Source: Vibrio coralliilyticus ATCC BAA-450
Lineage (GTDB): Bacteria; Pseudomonadota; Gammaproteobacteria; Enterobacterales; Vibrionaceae
Assembly (NCBI RefSeq): GCF_000176135.1
Contig: NZ_ACZN01000016.1
Location: 1 to 64,000 of the forward strand
Length of the DNA stretch: 64,000 nt
Reading direction: 5' to 3'
The notes beneath the pieces were generated by a model that worked only from the letters and a program-made list of their open reading frames with translations, was not told the origin of the DNA and searched no databases. Below are positions 8,801-18,011 of the stretch, piece after piece; position 1 is the stretch's first letter, and each line of letters opens with the position of its first letter. A program made the translations under genes and the position numbers.

Positions 8801-10429
8801 ATGAATTTGAACGATCTAGCCGAAAGAGAAGAAACTGCCTGTCTGGAGGTTGTCGGTCATACAGACAACCCAGGCTATAAGGAGATTCTGTCAGATGAAG
8901 CCCTTTCTTTTCTGACAGTATTGGTAAACCGATTTGGCGCCCGTCGTGACGCTTTGCTGCAAGCACGCGAGGAACAGCAAAAGCAATACGATGCGGGTGC
9001 ATTGCCAGATTTCAGAACTGACACTCAGGCGATCCGTGATGACAAATCATGGAAAGTGGCAACACCACCGCCAGAGCTATTAGATCGCCGAGTAGAAATT
9101 ACCGGCCCAGTAGACAGAAAAATGGTTATCAATGCGCTGAACTCCGGCGCGAAAGTCTTTATGTGCTGCTTTGAAGATGCTTCTTCACCGACATGGGAAA
9201 ACATGGTCGAAGGGCAAATCAATCTCAGAGACGCCAATGCAGGCACCATCAGCTACTTTGACGACAAAAAAAATAAGCAATATGAGCTGAATGCCAACCC
9301 TGCCCTACTGATCGCTCGTCCACGCGGCCTGCACCTGCCAGAGCAATCAATCCAATTCAATCAACAAGCGATTCCGGGCTGTTTAATGGACTTCGCTTTG
9401 TACTTCTATCACAACTACCAGACCCGAGCGCAACAAGGTCTGGGCGTTTACTACTATATTCCTAAGCTAGAAAGCATGGAAGAAGCAAAATGGTGGGATG
9501 ACGTATTTGCTTTCACTGAAGATCACTTCGGCGTGGCACGTGGCACGATCCGCGCAACCGTACTGATCGAAACACTGCCAGCAGTATTCCAAATGGAAGA
9601 GATGCTCTACGCCATGCGCGATCATATCGTGGCGATGAACTGCGGCCGCTGGGATTACATTTTCAGCTACATAAAAACGTTGAAAAACCATCCAGATCGC
9701 ATCCTGCCAGATCGTCATGTGGTTGGTATGGATAAAGAGTTCCTCAATGCTTACAGTCAGTTACTCGTCAGAACCTGCCACCAGCGTGGTGCGCTGGCAA
9801 TGGGCGGTATGTCGGCCTTTATTCCTGCCAAAGACCCACAGGAGATGGAACGCGTCACCGCTAAAGTGATTGAAGATAAAGAACGTGAATCACGCAATGG
9901 TCACGATGGCACTTGGGTCGCTCACCCTGCTTTAGTCGACTTGGCGATGTCTGTGTTTGATAAAAACCTTGAAGGCAAAGTCAATCAGCTCGATTTCGTC
10001 AGCCCTGCGCACGAGATTGGCGCAGAGCTGCTACTTAAACCATGTGAAGGTTCGCGTGACGAAGCTGGCGTGCGCAAGAACATTCGCATCGCTCTTTACT
10101 ACATTGAAGCATGGATTCAGGGCTCAGGTTGTGTACCTATCTATGGTCTGATGGAAGATGCGGCGACGGCAGAAATCTCACGCGCGAACATCTGGCAATG
10201 GATTCATCACGGCGTGAAGCTGGATGATGGCCAAACCTTCAACAAAGAATTATTCCACACGTGGTTGTATCAGGAACTCGACACTATCAAACAGGAAGTG
10301 GGTGAGGCTCGCTATGCGGCAGGCCGCTTTGAACAAACTGCTGACCTTTTCTATAAGTTGTCTACTGCAGAAGAGTTCGCCACCTTCCTGACCTTACCTA
10401 GTTACGAGCTTCTGCAAGGAGCCGCGTAA
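8801..10429 (+). CDS. aceB: Malate synthase A
   Basis: A 542-residue malate synthase that condenses glyoxylate with acetyl-CoA to malate. Family hallmarks include GPVDRKMVINALNSGAKVFM near residue 104, FEDASSPTW near 126, ARPRGLHLPE near 170, RATVLIETLPAVFQMEEMLY near 247 and NCGRWDYIFSYIKT near 278. Length fits isoform A (about 530) and not G (about 720). AGGAG lies 9 bases before the ATG. It is divergent from gcl and shares its promoter region, giving the cell two exits for glyoxylate. No isocitrate lyase gene is adjacent. Confidence 0.96.
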   Translation: MNLNDLAEREETACLEVVGHTDNPGYKEILSDEALSFLTVLVNRFGARRDALLQAREEQQKQYDAGALPDFRTDTQAIRDDKSWKVATPPPELLDRRVEITGPVDRKMVINALNSGAKVFMCCFEDASSPTWENMVEGQINLRDANAGTISYFDDKKNKQYELNANPALLIARPRGLHLPEQSIQFNQQAIPGCLMDFALYFYHNYQTRAQQGLGVYYYIPKLESMEEAKWWDDVFAFTEDHFGVARGTIRATVLIETLPAVFQMEEMLYAMRDHIVAMNCGRWDYIFSYIKTLKNHPDRILPDRHVVGMDKEFLNAYSQLLVRTCHQRGALAMGGMSAFIPAKDPQEMERVTAKVIEDKERESRNGHDGTWVAHPALVDLAMSVFDKNLEGKVNQLDFVSPAHEIGAELLLKPCEGSRDEAGVRKNIRIALYYIEAWIQGSGCVPIYGLMEDAATAEISRANIWQWIHHGVKLDDGQTFNKELFHTWLYQELDTIKQEVGEARYAAGRFEQTADLFYKLSTAEEFATFLTLPSYELLQGAA

Positions 10430-10449
10430 ACAAAAAATCAGGAGATAAC

Positions 10450-10887
10450 ATGGGAAGTTTAACTCTAGAACAAGCACTAGCCGTCATTGACGGTACTTTT
10501 CAGGCTGGACAAAAGAGCCAAAGCGCCCCTCTGACGGTCGCTGTACTCGACAGCGGAGGAAAGCTGATTACGTTGCAACGACAAGATGGCAGTAGCATGA
10601 TGCGGCCAGACATCGCAATCGCAAAAGCATGGGGTGCTCTCGCGCTCGGCTGCTCCTCAAGAAAGCTCGCTCAAGACGCAGACAACCGCCCCGCGTTTAT
10701 CTCCGCCGTAAACGTTCTGGCACACGGTAATATGGTCCCCGTTCCTGGTGGCTTACTTATCCGTGATGCTGAGCAGAACATCCTCGGTGCAGTCGGGGTC
10801 AGTGGAGATATCTCCGACCTCGACGAAAGCTGCGCCCTGCGTGGTATTACTCACGCCGACTTGTTCTGTGATGAGAACGCGGCATAA
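10450..10887 (+). CDS. GlcG/HbpS family protein
   Basis: The 145-residue protein belongs to the GlcG/HbpS (DUF336) family, recognisable from LTLEQALAVIDG at the start, PLTVAVLDSGGKLITLQRQD near residue 27, the IAIAKAWGAL helix and the glycine-rich PVPGGLLIRDAEQNILGAVG segment. GlcG often travels with glycolate and glyoxylate genes; some relatives bind heme. Its exact task is not known. It follows aceB by 20 bases and is almost surely co-transcribed with it. A terminator follows. Confidence 0.85.
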   Translation: MGSLTLEQALAVIDGTFQAGQKSQSAPLTVAVLDSGGKLITLQRQDGSSMMRPDIAIAKAWGALALGCSSRKLAQDADNRPAFISAVNVLAHGNMVPVPGGLLIRDAEQNILGAVGVSGDISDLDESCALRGITHADLFCDENAA

Positions 10888-10896
10888 CCCTTCATC

Positions 10897-10921
10897 AAAA
10901 GCGGCTCCGGCCGCTTTTTTA
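10897..10921 (+). terminator. Rho-independent terminator after glcG-like gene
   Basis: AGCGGC and GCCGCT arms with a 4-base loop (TCCG) are followed by seven T residues. It lies between the convergent glcG-like and lysR genes. Confidence 0.92.
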
Positions 10922-10927
10922 TTACCG

Positions 10928-11848
10928 TTAACGGCCCAACACGGGCAGTTCTGTCAACATTTCCTGAAGTAAATCCGAAAACGCATCAATGACTGGCTGT
11001 TTGCGCTCATTGGCAATGTCATCAGGCCGCTGGATCACGCCGTACTGATAGCGAGGCAAGTCCAAGATCGGCAGCGCTCGAATCTTGTGATTATCCATCC
11101 CTTTGAGCATGGTGCTGTTGGCAATCGACACGCCAATCCCTTCCGCCACCAGTGAACAAGCGACATCGACAGAGTGCGCTTCAACAACGATTTCCGGAAA
11201 CAGATTACTGCGAGTAAACCAGTTCATCACATCATGACGAGTACTGCTCTTACGCCCGATCATGACCAGTTTCTGATCGCGCAAGTTGTCAGCGTTGACC
11301 GAATGGAATGCCTCGAACTCATGGCCCTCGGGAAACACACACATCGCAATCCCTGAATCCAGTGCCGTGGAACGAAACTTGGAATGATTGCTGATGCGGG
11401 TAAACCCAACATCGGCCTGACCGGAATAGACACTTTCTTCAATCGACTGATAATGGCTGGAAAACAATTCAACCGACACGTCAGGAAATAGCGCCACCAG
11501 CTGCTTGATAAGTTTGGGGGCCAGTGACTTGGCAAAGGTATAAGGCATCGCAATCTTGAATACTTGCTTCGCTTTGCGTCCCCTTTTGATTTCCGACGCC
11601 TGACTCTGGAGCTGTTCCATACCCTCTAAAACGTGCAGTGCGTTTGATAACAAATTGAGCGATTCGGGCTTAATTTTCAATCGTCCTCGGTCTCGTTCAA
11701 AGAGATCCAGATCAAGCTCCTTTTCCAGCTGAGCCAACATTCGACTCACACCAGATTGAGATAAGTTCAATTGCTCTGCCGCCAGACTGGTTGTCCCAGC
11801 TTGGCTGATGGCTTTAAGCACCCGAAGTTGTTTCGCCGTTATATTCAT
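10928..11848 (-). CDS. LysR family regulator
   Basis: A 306-residue LysR-type regulator. The N-terminal winged helix spans residues 1-60 (SLAAEQLNLSQSGVSRMLAQ) and the effector domain follows from about residue 90 (KQVFKIAMPYTFAKSLAPKL). It is transcribed away from the YfcC-type carrier and CocE-type hydrolase, and its 130-base upstream region is shared with them, so it most likely controls those two genes. The effector is unknown. Confidence 0.88.
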   Translation of the reverse strand: MNITAKQLRVLKAISQAGTTSLAAEQLNLSQSGVSRMLAQLEKELDLDLFERDRGRLKIKPESLNLLSNALHVLEGMEQLQSQASEIKRGRKAKQVFKIAMPYTFAKSLAPKLIKQLVALFPDVSVELFSSHYQSIEESVYSGQADVGFTRISNHSKFRSTALDSGIAMCVFPEGHEFEAFHSVNADNLRDQKLVMIGRKSSTRHDVMNWFTRSNLFPEIVVEAHSVDVACSLVAEGIGVSIANSTMLKGMDNHKIRALPILDLPRYQYGVIQRPDDIANERKQPVIDAFSDLLQEMLTELPVLGR

Positions 11849-11978
11849 CTGGTTCCATTTAAATAAGTCACTTTAGTCATACATCTATGACTATTCGTCA
11901 TTGAATTGAAAACCCTAACACAAAAAAATATGTTGCAGAAATGTTGTAGGATAGAATGTGACGAAATGGAGATTTAAA

Positions 11979-13397
11979 GTGAGTGAAGCGATATCACCAG
12001 CTCAACAAAATGTTACTGAACAACCCAAGAAGAAAGGTAACTTAAACCCTGTAATCATCCTGCTGTCTGTCGTTGTGGTAGCAGTACTGATGACCTATTT
12101 TTTCGATTCCGGACAGTTTGAACGTAACGGCAAACTGATCATTCCCGGCACCTACCAAGTGCTGGAAAAAGACGTCTCCCCACTCAACCTGATTGGTATT
12201 TACCCTCAAGAAGGCGAAGCTCAAGCCGTCAGTTTGCTTGATGCGTTAGTCAGTATTCCTCAAGCCATCACCAAACAAGCTGGCATGATTTTCATGGTGC
12301 TGTTTATCGGCGGCATGTTTGGCGTACTCGACAAAGTGGGCGCCATTGAAACAGGCCTTGAGCGCACACTTTCTGCCACCCGCGGTAACGTCTACTTATT
12401 GGTACCGATCCTGATGGTGGTGTTTTCCATGGGCAGTACCTTCATGGGGATGGCGAAGGAGTTCCTGCTCGTGATACCTATGGTCGTCGCCATGGCAACA
12501 AGACTGGGACTGTCAAAAATTATCGGTCTGGCGATTGTCACCATTCCGGTTAAAGTCGGTTACTTAGCATCGATCACTAACCCTTATGCCCTATCCGTCG
12601 CTCAGCCACTGGTTGATGTGCCGATATTCAGCGGTATGGGGATGCGTATTTTCGTTTACGTGGTACTGATGATCATCGGTGTGGCGTACGTGCTGCATAG
12701 TATTCGCAAAGAAGCGCGCACAACGGAAATCGTCGCGCAATGGGACAACAAACCTCTGCCAGTTCGCCATACGCTTGTACTAACGGTTCTTGGACTGGGC
12801 ATCGCCTTTCTGGTCTATGCTTCACAAACGTGGAAGTGGAAATACAATGAGTTATCTGCGTATTACATCTCGCTTGGTGTGATTTTCGCTGTCATCGGCG
12901 GCTTGTCAGCCAATGACACCATCAACGCTTTCATCAGCGGTATGAAAAAGGTTCTCATCGCAGGCGTATTGATCGGGCTCGCCACCTCTGTCGCTATTGT
13001 CCTTGCGCAAGGTAAAGTGCTTGATACCATCATCTACCACTTAGCCGGAGTCATCGGTGAAGGCCAACCAACGCTGGCTGCCTATGGCATGTTCTTCTCT
13101 CAGTTGGTCATCGACGTGGCGATTCCATCCACCTCTGGGCAAGCCGCCGTCACTATGCCAATCCTTGGTCCACTCGGGCAGCTTTCCGGTGTCGACCCAC
13201 ACACCACGGTACTGGCCTTCCTGATGGGTAACGGGGCGACAAACATCATTACACCGACTTCCAGCGGACTACTGATCTTCCTTGCGACGGCACAAGTTGG
13301 ATGGGGACAATGGGCGAGATACATCTTCCCATTCTTCCTCATCACCATTGCGTGTGCCCTGGTCTTCCTATCTATCAGCCTACACGTATACGCCTAA
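11979..13397 (+). CDS. YfcC family inner-membrane carrier
   Basis: A hydrophobic protein (472 residues from the chosen start) with about twelve membrane segments, of the YfcC/DcuC-like family of organic-acid or amino-acid carriers. Recognisable stretches are MIFMVLFIGGMFGVLDKVGA near residue 100, FLLVIPMVVAMATRLG and the late repeat VIDVAIPSTSGQAAVTMPIL near 375, followed by MGNGATNIITPTSSGL. The GTG at 11979 is preferred over the one at 11958 because GGAG lies 7 bases before it. The hydrolase gene begins 10 bases after its stop, which suggests that the carrier imports that enzyme's substrate or product. Substrate not identified. Confidence 0.85.
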   Translation: MSEAISPAQQNVTEQPKKKGNLNPVIILLSVVVVAVLMTYFFDSGQFERNGKLIIPGTYQVLEKDVSPLNLIGIYPQEGEAQAVSLLDALVSIPQAITKQAGMIFMVLFIGGMFGVLDKVGAIETGLERTLSATRGNVYLLVPILMVVFSMGSTFMGMAKEFLLVIPMVVAMATRLGLSKIIGLAIVTIPVKVGYLASITNPYALSVAQPLVDVPIFSGMGMRIFVYVVLMIIGVAYVLHSIRKEARTTEIVAQWDNKPLPVRHTLVLTVLGLGIAFLVYASQTWKWKYNELSAYYISLGVIFAVIGGLSANDTINAFISGMKKVLIAGVLIGLATSVAIVLAQGKVLDTIIYHLAGVIGEGQPTLAAYGMFFSQLVIDVAIPSTSGQAAVTMPILGPLGQLSGVDPHTTVLAFLMGNGATNIITPTSSGLLIFLATAQVGWGQWARYIFPFFLITIACALVFLSISLHVYA

Positions 13398-13406
13398 GGA
13401 CATCTC

Positions 13407-15221
13407 ATGAAAGCAGTAACTGATGTCAAAATCCGTACGCGAGACGGAGAAACACTCGCGACCGATATTTACTTTCCAACCAACGGTGAAGGCCCATGGC
13501 CCGTGGTAATGGAGCGAACGCCTTACGACAAAACGGCGCCTTCTCGTTCTGAAGTCACGTTGCAAGGGCATAAGGTCTCCCGTGAAGAAATGGCGCAGGC
13601 ATTCGTTGATAAAGGTTTTGTGTGTGTCTTTCAGGACTGTCGCGGCCGTTATCAGTCCAGCGGCACCTTTACCAAGTACATCAACGAAGCCGAAGATGGC
13701 TACGATACGTGTGCATGGCTAGTTGAGCAGTCTTGGTGCAATGGAAAAATAGGTACCATGGGGCTGTCATACGCCGCCCACACTCAGCTGGCACTTGCGT
13801 GTCTCAATCCTCCGGGGCTGGCGAGTATGGTGATGGATTCAGGGGGATTCTCCAATGCCTATAAGTGCGGTATTCGTCAGGGCGGAGCGTTTGAGCTCAA
13901 GCAGGCGACATGGGCCTATCGCCAGGCACTGGTGAGCCCCAAAGCCGAGCAAGATCCTGTGGTAAAAAAAGCGCTGGAGCAGGAAGACATTCGCGAATGG
14001 TTTAAGTACTTGCCGTGGAAAGCGGGCCAGTCGCCACTGCGCCATGTGCCTGAATATGAAGCGTATCTACTTGAGCAGTGGAAACAGGGCAGTTTCAGTG
14101 ATTTCTGGAAAAAGTCCGGCATCTACGCGCTTGATAGCTATCAGAACATTGCTGATATTCCGGTGTTGCTCATGTCGAGCTGGTACGACGTATACGTTAA
14201 AAGTACGCTGGAAAACTACACGGTGTTGAGTGAAAAGAATCGCTCTCAAACAGCATTGATCATGGGGCCTTGGCTTCATGGAGACCGAAATACCACGCAT
14301 AGCGGTGACGTAGAGTTCGGTCAGGACGCCTCATTTGACGACAACATTGACAGCAACTGGCTGGATTTTCGCGTGAAGTGGTTTCAGCGCTGGCTGCTTA
14401 ATGATGACCGTCATACGTTTGCCAACGTGCAGGTGTTCCAAATGGGCGGCGGTTCAGGTGAAAAAAACCAACTGGGCCGGCTTCAACACGGAGGCCAGTG
14501 GCTAAGCAGTGATCGCTGGCCAATGAAAAACACCGAAGCTCAGAACTGGTATCTGCATCGACAGGGCCAGCTGACCCAGCAGGCTCCGGCCACAGACAAT
14601 CACATCAGCTATCTGGCCGATCCGAGCAACCCAGTCCCCACTATTGGCGGCGCGTTAACCTCGGGTAAGCCAGTGTTTGAAGGTGGTGCGTACGATCAAC
14701 GTGAAGATGTTCGCTTTTATGGTACCAAAGGCAACCATCTCCCCCTTGCCGCACGTTCGGATGTGCTGGTGTTTGAGACCGAACCACTCGCTGAAGATTT
14801 GATTGTGTCAGGAAAAGTATCGGCGAAACTGTTTATTGAATCCGACGCGCCGGATACGGATTTCACCATCAAACTGGTGGATGTTTATCCGCCAAGCGAA
14901 GACTACCCGCAAGGCTTCGCGATGAACATCTCCGATGGCATCTTTCGTTGTCGCTACCACAAGAGCTGGCAGCAGCCAGAGCAGCTTTGCCGCGGCGTGA
15001 TTTACGAAATTGAGGTTGAAGCGTTTGCCACTCAGAATTGCTTCGCGCAGGGACACAAACTGCGATTAGACATTGCCAGCAGTAATTTCCCTAAGTTTGA
15101 CGTCAACCCAAATAGCGGTGAACCCGAAGGTGAGGCGTATGCCAAACAAGTGGCCAAAAACACCATTCACTGTAGCCACAGTCATTCATCAATGTTGACC
15201 TTGGAGATACTCCCGAGCTAG
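13407..15221 (+). CDS. CocE/NonD family serine hydrolase
   Basis: This 604-residue protein is of the cocaine esterase/X-Pro dipeptidyl-peptidase (S15) type: an alpha/beta-hydrolase domain with nucleophile Ser121 in MGLSYAAH, a likely acid in SSWYDVY near residue 255 and a likely histidine in GPWLHGDRN near residue 288, then a C-terminal jelly-roll domain from about residue 440. Such enzymes cleave esters or amides of small acids. No signal peptide is present, so it is cytoplasmic. It is coupled to the YfcC-type carrier, and together they look like an uptake-and-hydrolysis pair under the divergent LysR protein. The natural substrate cannot be inferred. Confidence 0.88.
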   Translation: MKAVTDVKIRTRDGETLATDIYFPTNGEGPWPVVMERTPYDKTAPSRSEVTLQGHKVSREEMAQAFVDKGFVCVFQDCRGRYQSSGTFTKYINEAEDGYDTCAWLVEQSWCNGKIGTMGLSYAAHTQLALACLNPPGLASMVMDSGGFSNAYKCGIRQGGAFELKQATWAYRQALVSPKAEQDPVVKKALEQEDIREWFKYLPWKAGQSPLRHVPEYEAYLLEQWKQGSFSDFWKKSGIYALDSYQNIADIPVLLMSSWYDVYVKSTLENYTVLSEKNRSQTALIMGPWLHGDRNTTHSGDVEFGQDASFDDNIDSNWLDFRVKWFQRWLLNDDRHTFANVQVFQMGGGSGEKNQLGRLQHGGQWLSSDRWPMKNTEAQNWYLHRQGQLTQQAPATDNHISYLADPSNPVPTIGGALTSGKPVFEGGAYDQREDVRFYGTKGNHLPLAARSDVLVFETEPLAEDLIVSGKVSAKLFIESDAPDTDFTIKLVDVYPPSEDYPQGFAMNISDGIFRCRYHKSWQQPEQLCRGVIYEIEVEAFATQNCFAQGHKLRLDIASSNFPKFDVNPNSGEPEGEAYAKQVAKNTIHCSHSHSSMLTLEILPS

Positions 15222-15228
15222 AAAATTA

Positions 15229-15251
15229 AGCCCCTATTTATGGTAGGGGCT
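15229..15251 (+). terminator. Hairpin after cocE-type gene
   Basis: AGCCCCTA and TAGGGGCT pair perfectly around a 7-base loop, 8 bases after the stop. There is no real T-run, so it is a weak terminator candidate. Confidence 0.5.
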
Positions 15252-15410
15252 CTATTCGCGCTTTCGGCAGCTCTTACCCATGGTCAAAACACGCTGATTT
15301 CAATTTCTAAGTGCATTTCAGATACTTACCACCATCAGCAAAATTCATCTTTGGTTGATTAAAATACTCATTATCTATCAGTAAGTTACCAGGTATTGAT
15401 TTCGTTACTG

Positions 15411-15515
15411 GGTTAAATATTAGTTAACCTAGGTTAAATTTATTTGAATTTTATTGATCGCAAAAACTCGTTCTAATGCGCGTGATTTTTAATCACCCAG
15501 CCTGCTTTATTAACC
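15411..15515. promoter_or_regulatory. Cluster of GGTTAA/TTAACC half-sites and palindromes before the sulfite operon
   Basis: GGTTAA (15411-15416), the perfect palindrome TTAACCTAGGTTAA (15423-15436) and TTAACC (15510-15515) repeat one half-site. A second perfect inverted repeat, GTGATTTTTAATCAC, lies at 15482-15496. All are within 125 bases upstream of the first cytochrome gene, so they are likely regulator sites of the sulfite operon; the proteins that bind are unknown. Confidence 0.45.
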
Positions 15516-15533
15516 TAAGGCTTAGGAGACGTT

Positions 15534-15830
15534 TTGCGAAAGTCCATTCTTGCCCTGATCTTTTGTTCGCTGCCTGTCTTTGGGGCCGCCGACGATTACC
15601 AAAAACTCGCAAACATGTGTATCGCTTGCCACGGCAGTGACAACAATACTGCGTTTCCTTCTATCCCTAATCTGAAATGGCAGAACAAGCTCTACCTGAC
15701 CAAACAGCTCTCCAACTTCAAAAACGGCCAGCGTCAGGATGCCACCATGACCAAAGTCGCCCAGTTGCTGTCTGAAGAGGATATCGAAAAGCTGGCCGAT
15801 TACTTTTACACCCTGAACCATCAAGAGTAA
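15534..15830 (+). CDS. Small periplasmic monoheme cytochrome c
   Basis: A 98-residue protein with a signal peptide (about residues 1-19) and one heme motif CIACH (Cys29, Cys32, His33). The rest resembles one half of a cytochrome c4/c5-type domain, with Met in DATMTKVAQ a candidate axial ligand. The start is a TTG with AGGAG 6 bases upstream. The next gene, the sulfite dehydrogenase, begins 5 bases later, so this cytochrome probably takes part in its electron transfer. It is a paralogue of the last gene of the operon, which shares the spacing of PxIPN, KQLxxFK and RQD. Confidence 0.85.
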   Translation: MRKSILALIFCSLPVFGAADDYQKLANMCIACHGSDNNTAFPSIPNLKWQNKLYLTKQLSNFKNGQRQDATMTKVAQLLSEEDIEKLADYFYTLNHQE

Positions 15831-15834
15831 CCCC

Positions 15835-17061
15835 ATGAGTTTAGATAGAAGACAATTTCTCAAGGCGGCCCTTTCCGCCACCGCCGTATCTGCGTTACCT
15901 GTATCTTGGGTGTTTGCTGCTAATCGACCGGAAAACGTTGCGGCTTTGGATATCAGCGCACTAACTTGGGCCAAAGCGGAAGATCTGCCGGATTACTACA
16001 CGGTACTCAACACGAATCCGCTCAATGCTTATCCGCCAGAAAGCATGCTCGCGCCTCCTGTCACACCAGCAGGAGTGCCTTTTGTGCGTTGGAATGGTCA
16101 AATGCCGGACTTTTCTCAAATCGACCCAGAAACCTGGACATTTGAAGTGAAGGGAGAGTCGGTCAAGCAAAGCAAGACATACACCATTGCTGAGCTCAAA
16201 TCTAAGTTCAAACATCACACCCAAAGTCTGGTATTGGAGTGCGGCGGTAACAGCCGCAATAACTTCTACCCAAGCACTAAGGGGAACCAGTGGAACAACG
16301 CTGGCGTGTATTGTGCCGAATGGACAGGCGTACTGCTTAGTGATGTGCTCAAAGACTGTGGTATCAAAGATGATGCGGTCTACACAGGCAACCATGGCTT
16401 TGACAAGCACTTGAGCGGTAAAGGCGAAGCCATCTCGCGTGGCGTGCCTATCAAAGCCGCGATGAACGACAACGCACTGATCGCGTGGGCCATGAACGGC
16501 GAGCCGATTCCTTACCTGCATGGTTACCCGCTACGTGTCGTCTTTGCGGGCCGACCAGCTTCCGTCTCACAAAAGTGCGCCACTGGGATCAGCGTTCGCA
16601 ATCAAATCCACGATGGCCACAAAATGGCCGCCCCGGCTTATCAGGTGCCAAAATACCCGATTGCTCCCGGAGAGAAGGTCGATAATAAAGACTTTCGTAT
16701 CATCGAAGAGATGATCGTCAAATCACTGATCACCTCACCTAAAAGCGGCACTGAGTTTGCTCTGGGTAAAACCGTCACGGTCAGCGGCCATGCATGGGCA
16801 GGTATGAGAAGCGTGGAGAAGCTTCAGGTGAGCTATGACTATGGCACGACATGGCATGACGCTAAACTGGAGAAGCCCGTCAACAAAGGCGCATGGCAAC
16901 AATGGCAAGCCGATTTGGAACTGCCAATGGCGGGGTACTATGAGATCTGGGCTAAAGCAACCGACAGCGAGGGCGACAGCCAGCCCGTCGTCCAACCGCA
17001 ATGGAACCCTAAAGGTTACCTGTTCAACGGCTGTCATCGTATTGCCATCAGGGTGTCGTGA
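15835..17061 (+). CDS. Sulfite dehydrogenase, molybdopterin subunit (SorA-like)
   Basis: A 408-residue sulfite-oxidase-family enzyme. It begins with a twin-arginine signal (DRRQFLKAALSATAVSAL), consistent with export of a folded molybdenum protein. The Mo-ligating cysteine is Cys136 in LVLECGGNSR. The substrate-site region continues through GNQWNNAGVYCAEWTGVLL, and the C-terminal dimerisation domain covers residues 300-408. The known reaction oxidises sulfite to sulfate, with electrons passed to a cytochrome c. It has no heme domain of its own, and three cytochrome genes surround it. Other SUOX-fold enzymes exist, so sulfite is inferred from family and neighbours. Confidence 0.87.
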   Translation: MSLDRRQFLKAALSATAVSALPVSWVFAANRPENVAALDISALTWAKAEDLPDYYTVLNTNPLNAYPPESMLAPPVTPAGVPFVRWNGQMPDFSQIDPETWTFEVKGESVKQSKTYTIAELKSKFKHHTQSLVLECGGNSRNNFYPSTKGNQWNNAGVYCAEWTGVLLSDVLKDCGIKDDAVYTGNHGFDKHLSGKGEAISRGVPIKAAMNDNALIAWAMNGEPIPYLHGYPLRVVFAGRPASVSQKCATGISVRNQIHDGHKMAAPAYQVPKYPIAPGEKVDNKDFRIIEEMIVKSLITSPKSGTEFALGKTVTVSGHAWAGMRSVEKLQVSYDYGTTWHDAKLEKPVNKGAWQQWQADLELPMAGYYEIWAKATDSEGDSQPVVQPQWNPKGYLFNGCHRIAIRVS

Positions 17062-17474
17062 TGAAAAGGGCTACAGGCAAATCTCGTGCGATGTTTATCG
17101 CCTCACTGCTGGCGTTATCTGCACTCAGTGTGCAAGCGGAAGACGAAGCCAAGCTGACACCGGAACAGAAATACGGTGTCGATAAAGCTTCTGGGCTGAT
17201 CATGGCGCCGGGGTGGGAATTGGTGAATGGCCAATGTAACGCCTGCCACACGAGTCTTATTGTGGCTCAGAACAGCGGTGATAAGGAACAGTGGCGAGAA
17301 ACGATTCAGTGGATGGTGGACACACAAGGACTGTGGGATCTGTCAGACACTTGGGATCCGGTACTCAACTACCTCAGCACCTACTATCAGGATCAGGGCA
17401 TCGATATGAACAAGTATCGACGTAAGCCGATTGAAAGTGCTTTGATGCCGCCAATGCGGGGAAAAACACAATGA
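17061..17474 (+). CDS. Monoheme cytochrome c (SorB-like subunit)
   Basis: The 137-residue protein has a basic start, a signal peptide to about residue 26 and one heme motif CNACH (Cys59, Cys62, His63). It overlaps the stop of the sulfite dehydrogenase by one base (TGATG), so translation is coupled, as expected of the small electron-accepting subunit of a SorAB-type enzyme. A conserved-looking C-terminus ends in SALMPPMRGK, where a methionine may be the sixth heme ligand. The subunit assignment is inferred from gene order. Confidence 0.82.
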   Translation: MKRATGKSRAMFIASLLALSALSVQAEDEAKLTPEQKYGVDKASGLIMAPGWELVNGQCNACHTSLIVAQNSGDKEQWRETIQWMVDTQGLWDLSDTWDPVLNYLSTYYQDQGIDMNKYRRKPIESALMPPMRGKTQ

Positions 17475-17911
17475 CACGCTCAATGTTTCACGCGCTTTGC
17501 CTAACGGGTGTATCTGCACTCTGCATCGCAGTATTGTCTGCTTGTTCAGAGGAGCCAGCAGCTCCGACACAACCATCAGACGCACTGTCAGTTGAGAAAC
17601 CATCCGATACTGAGCAGTCACCTGAGGCTATCATCGATATCGCGGCGGGAGAGAGCTTGGTGACCAACCTCTGTAGCCAGTGCCATGGCGACAAAATCAT
17701 CCCTTTCGTCCAGTCATACCCGAACATAAAAGGGCAAAAGGCGAATTATATCCTTAAACAGCTACGCGAGTTCAAAACAGATAAGCGTCAGGATCTGTAT
17801 ATGCAGTCGGTGGTGAAATCTTTGTCCGATCAGGACATGAAGAATGTCGCCGCCTTCTATAGCACGTTAGAACCGCTCGATCTTTACGATAAAAGCAAAG
17901 ATTACCGTTAG
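17471..17911 (+). CDS. Cytochrome c lipoprotein
   Basis: The 146-residue protein starts inside the previous stop (ATGA overlap). It has a lipoprotein signal with the lipobox LSAC (Cys25), a low-complexity linker rich in Ser, Pro and Glu to about residue 55, and one heme motif CSQCH. The C-terminal 80 residues resemble the first cytochrome of the operon. Membrane anchoring suggests that it carries electrons from the sulfite dehydrogenase to a membrane oxidase or other acceptor. Confidence 0.82.
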   Translation: MTRSMFHALCLTGVSALCIAVLSACSEEPAAPTQPSDALSVEKPSDTEQSPEAIIDIAAGESLVTNLCSQCHGDKIIPFVQSYPNIKGQKANYILKQLREFKTDKRQDLYMQSVVKSLSDQDMKNVAAFYSTLEPLDLYDKSKDYR

Positions 17912-17964
17912 GAGGATAAAGAAAGCTCTAACAGCCAACAAGATAAGTAAAGTTAGGTAAGATT

Positions 17965-18000
17965 GACCCGATGGGCACCAACTGTAGCGCCCATCGGGTC
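17965..18000. terminator. Convergent hairpin terminator
   Basis: Perfect 12-bp arms GACCCGATGGGC and GCCCATCGGGTC enclose a 12-base loop between the sulfite operon and the convergent marR gene. No long T-run follows on either strand. Confidence 0.65.
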
Positions 18001-18011
18001 ATGATTTGAGG

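Noticed and set aside
15522..16521. Long minus-strand frames (150 and 186 codons) across the sulfite operon
   Set aside because: They are antisense to a cytochrome with heme motif and a molybdopterin enzyme with signal peptide, and show no domain.
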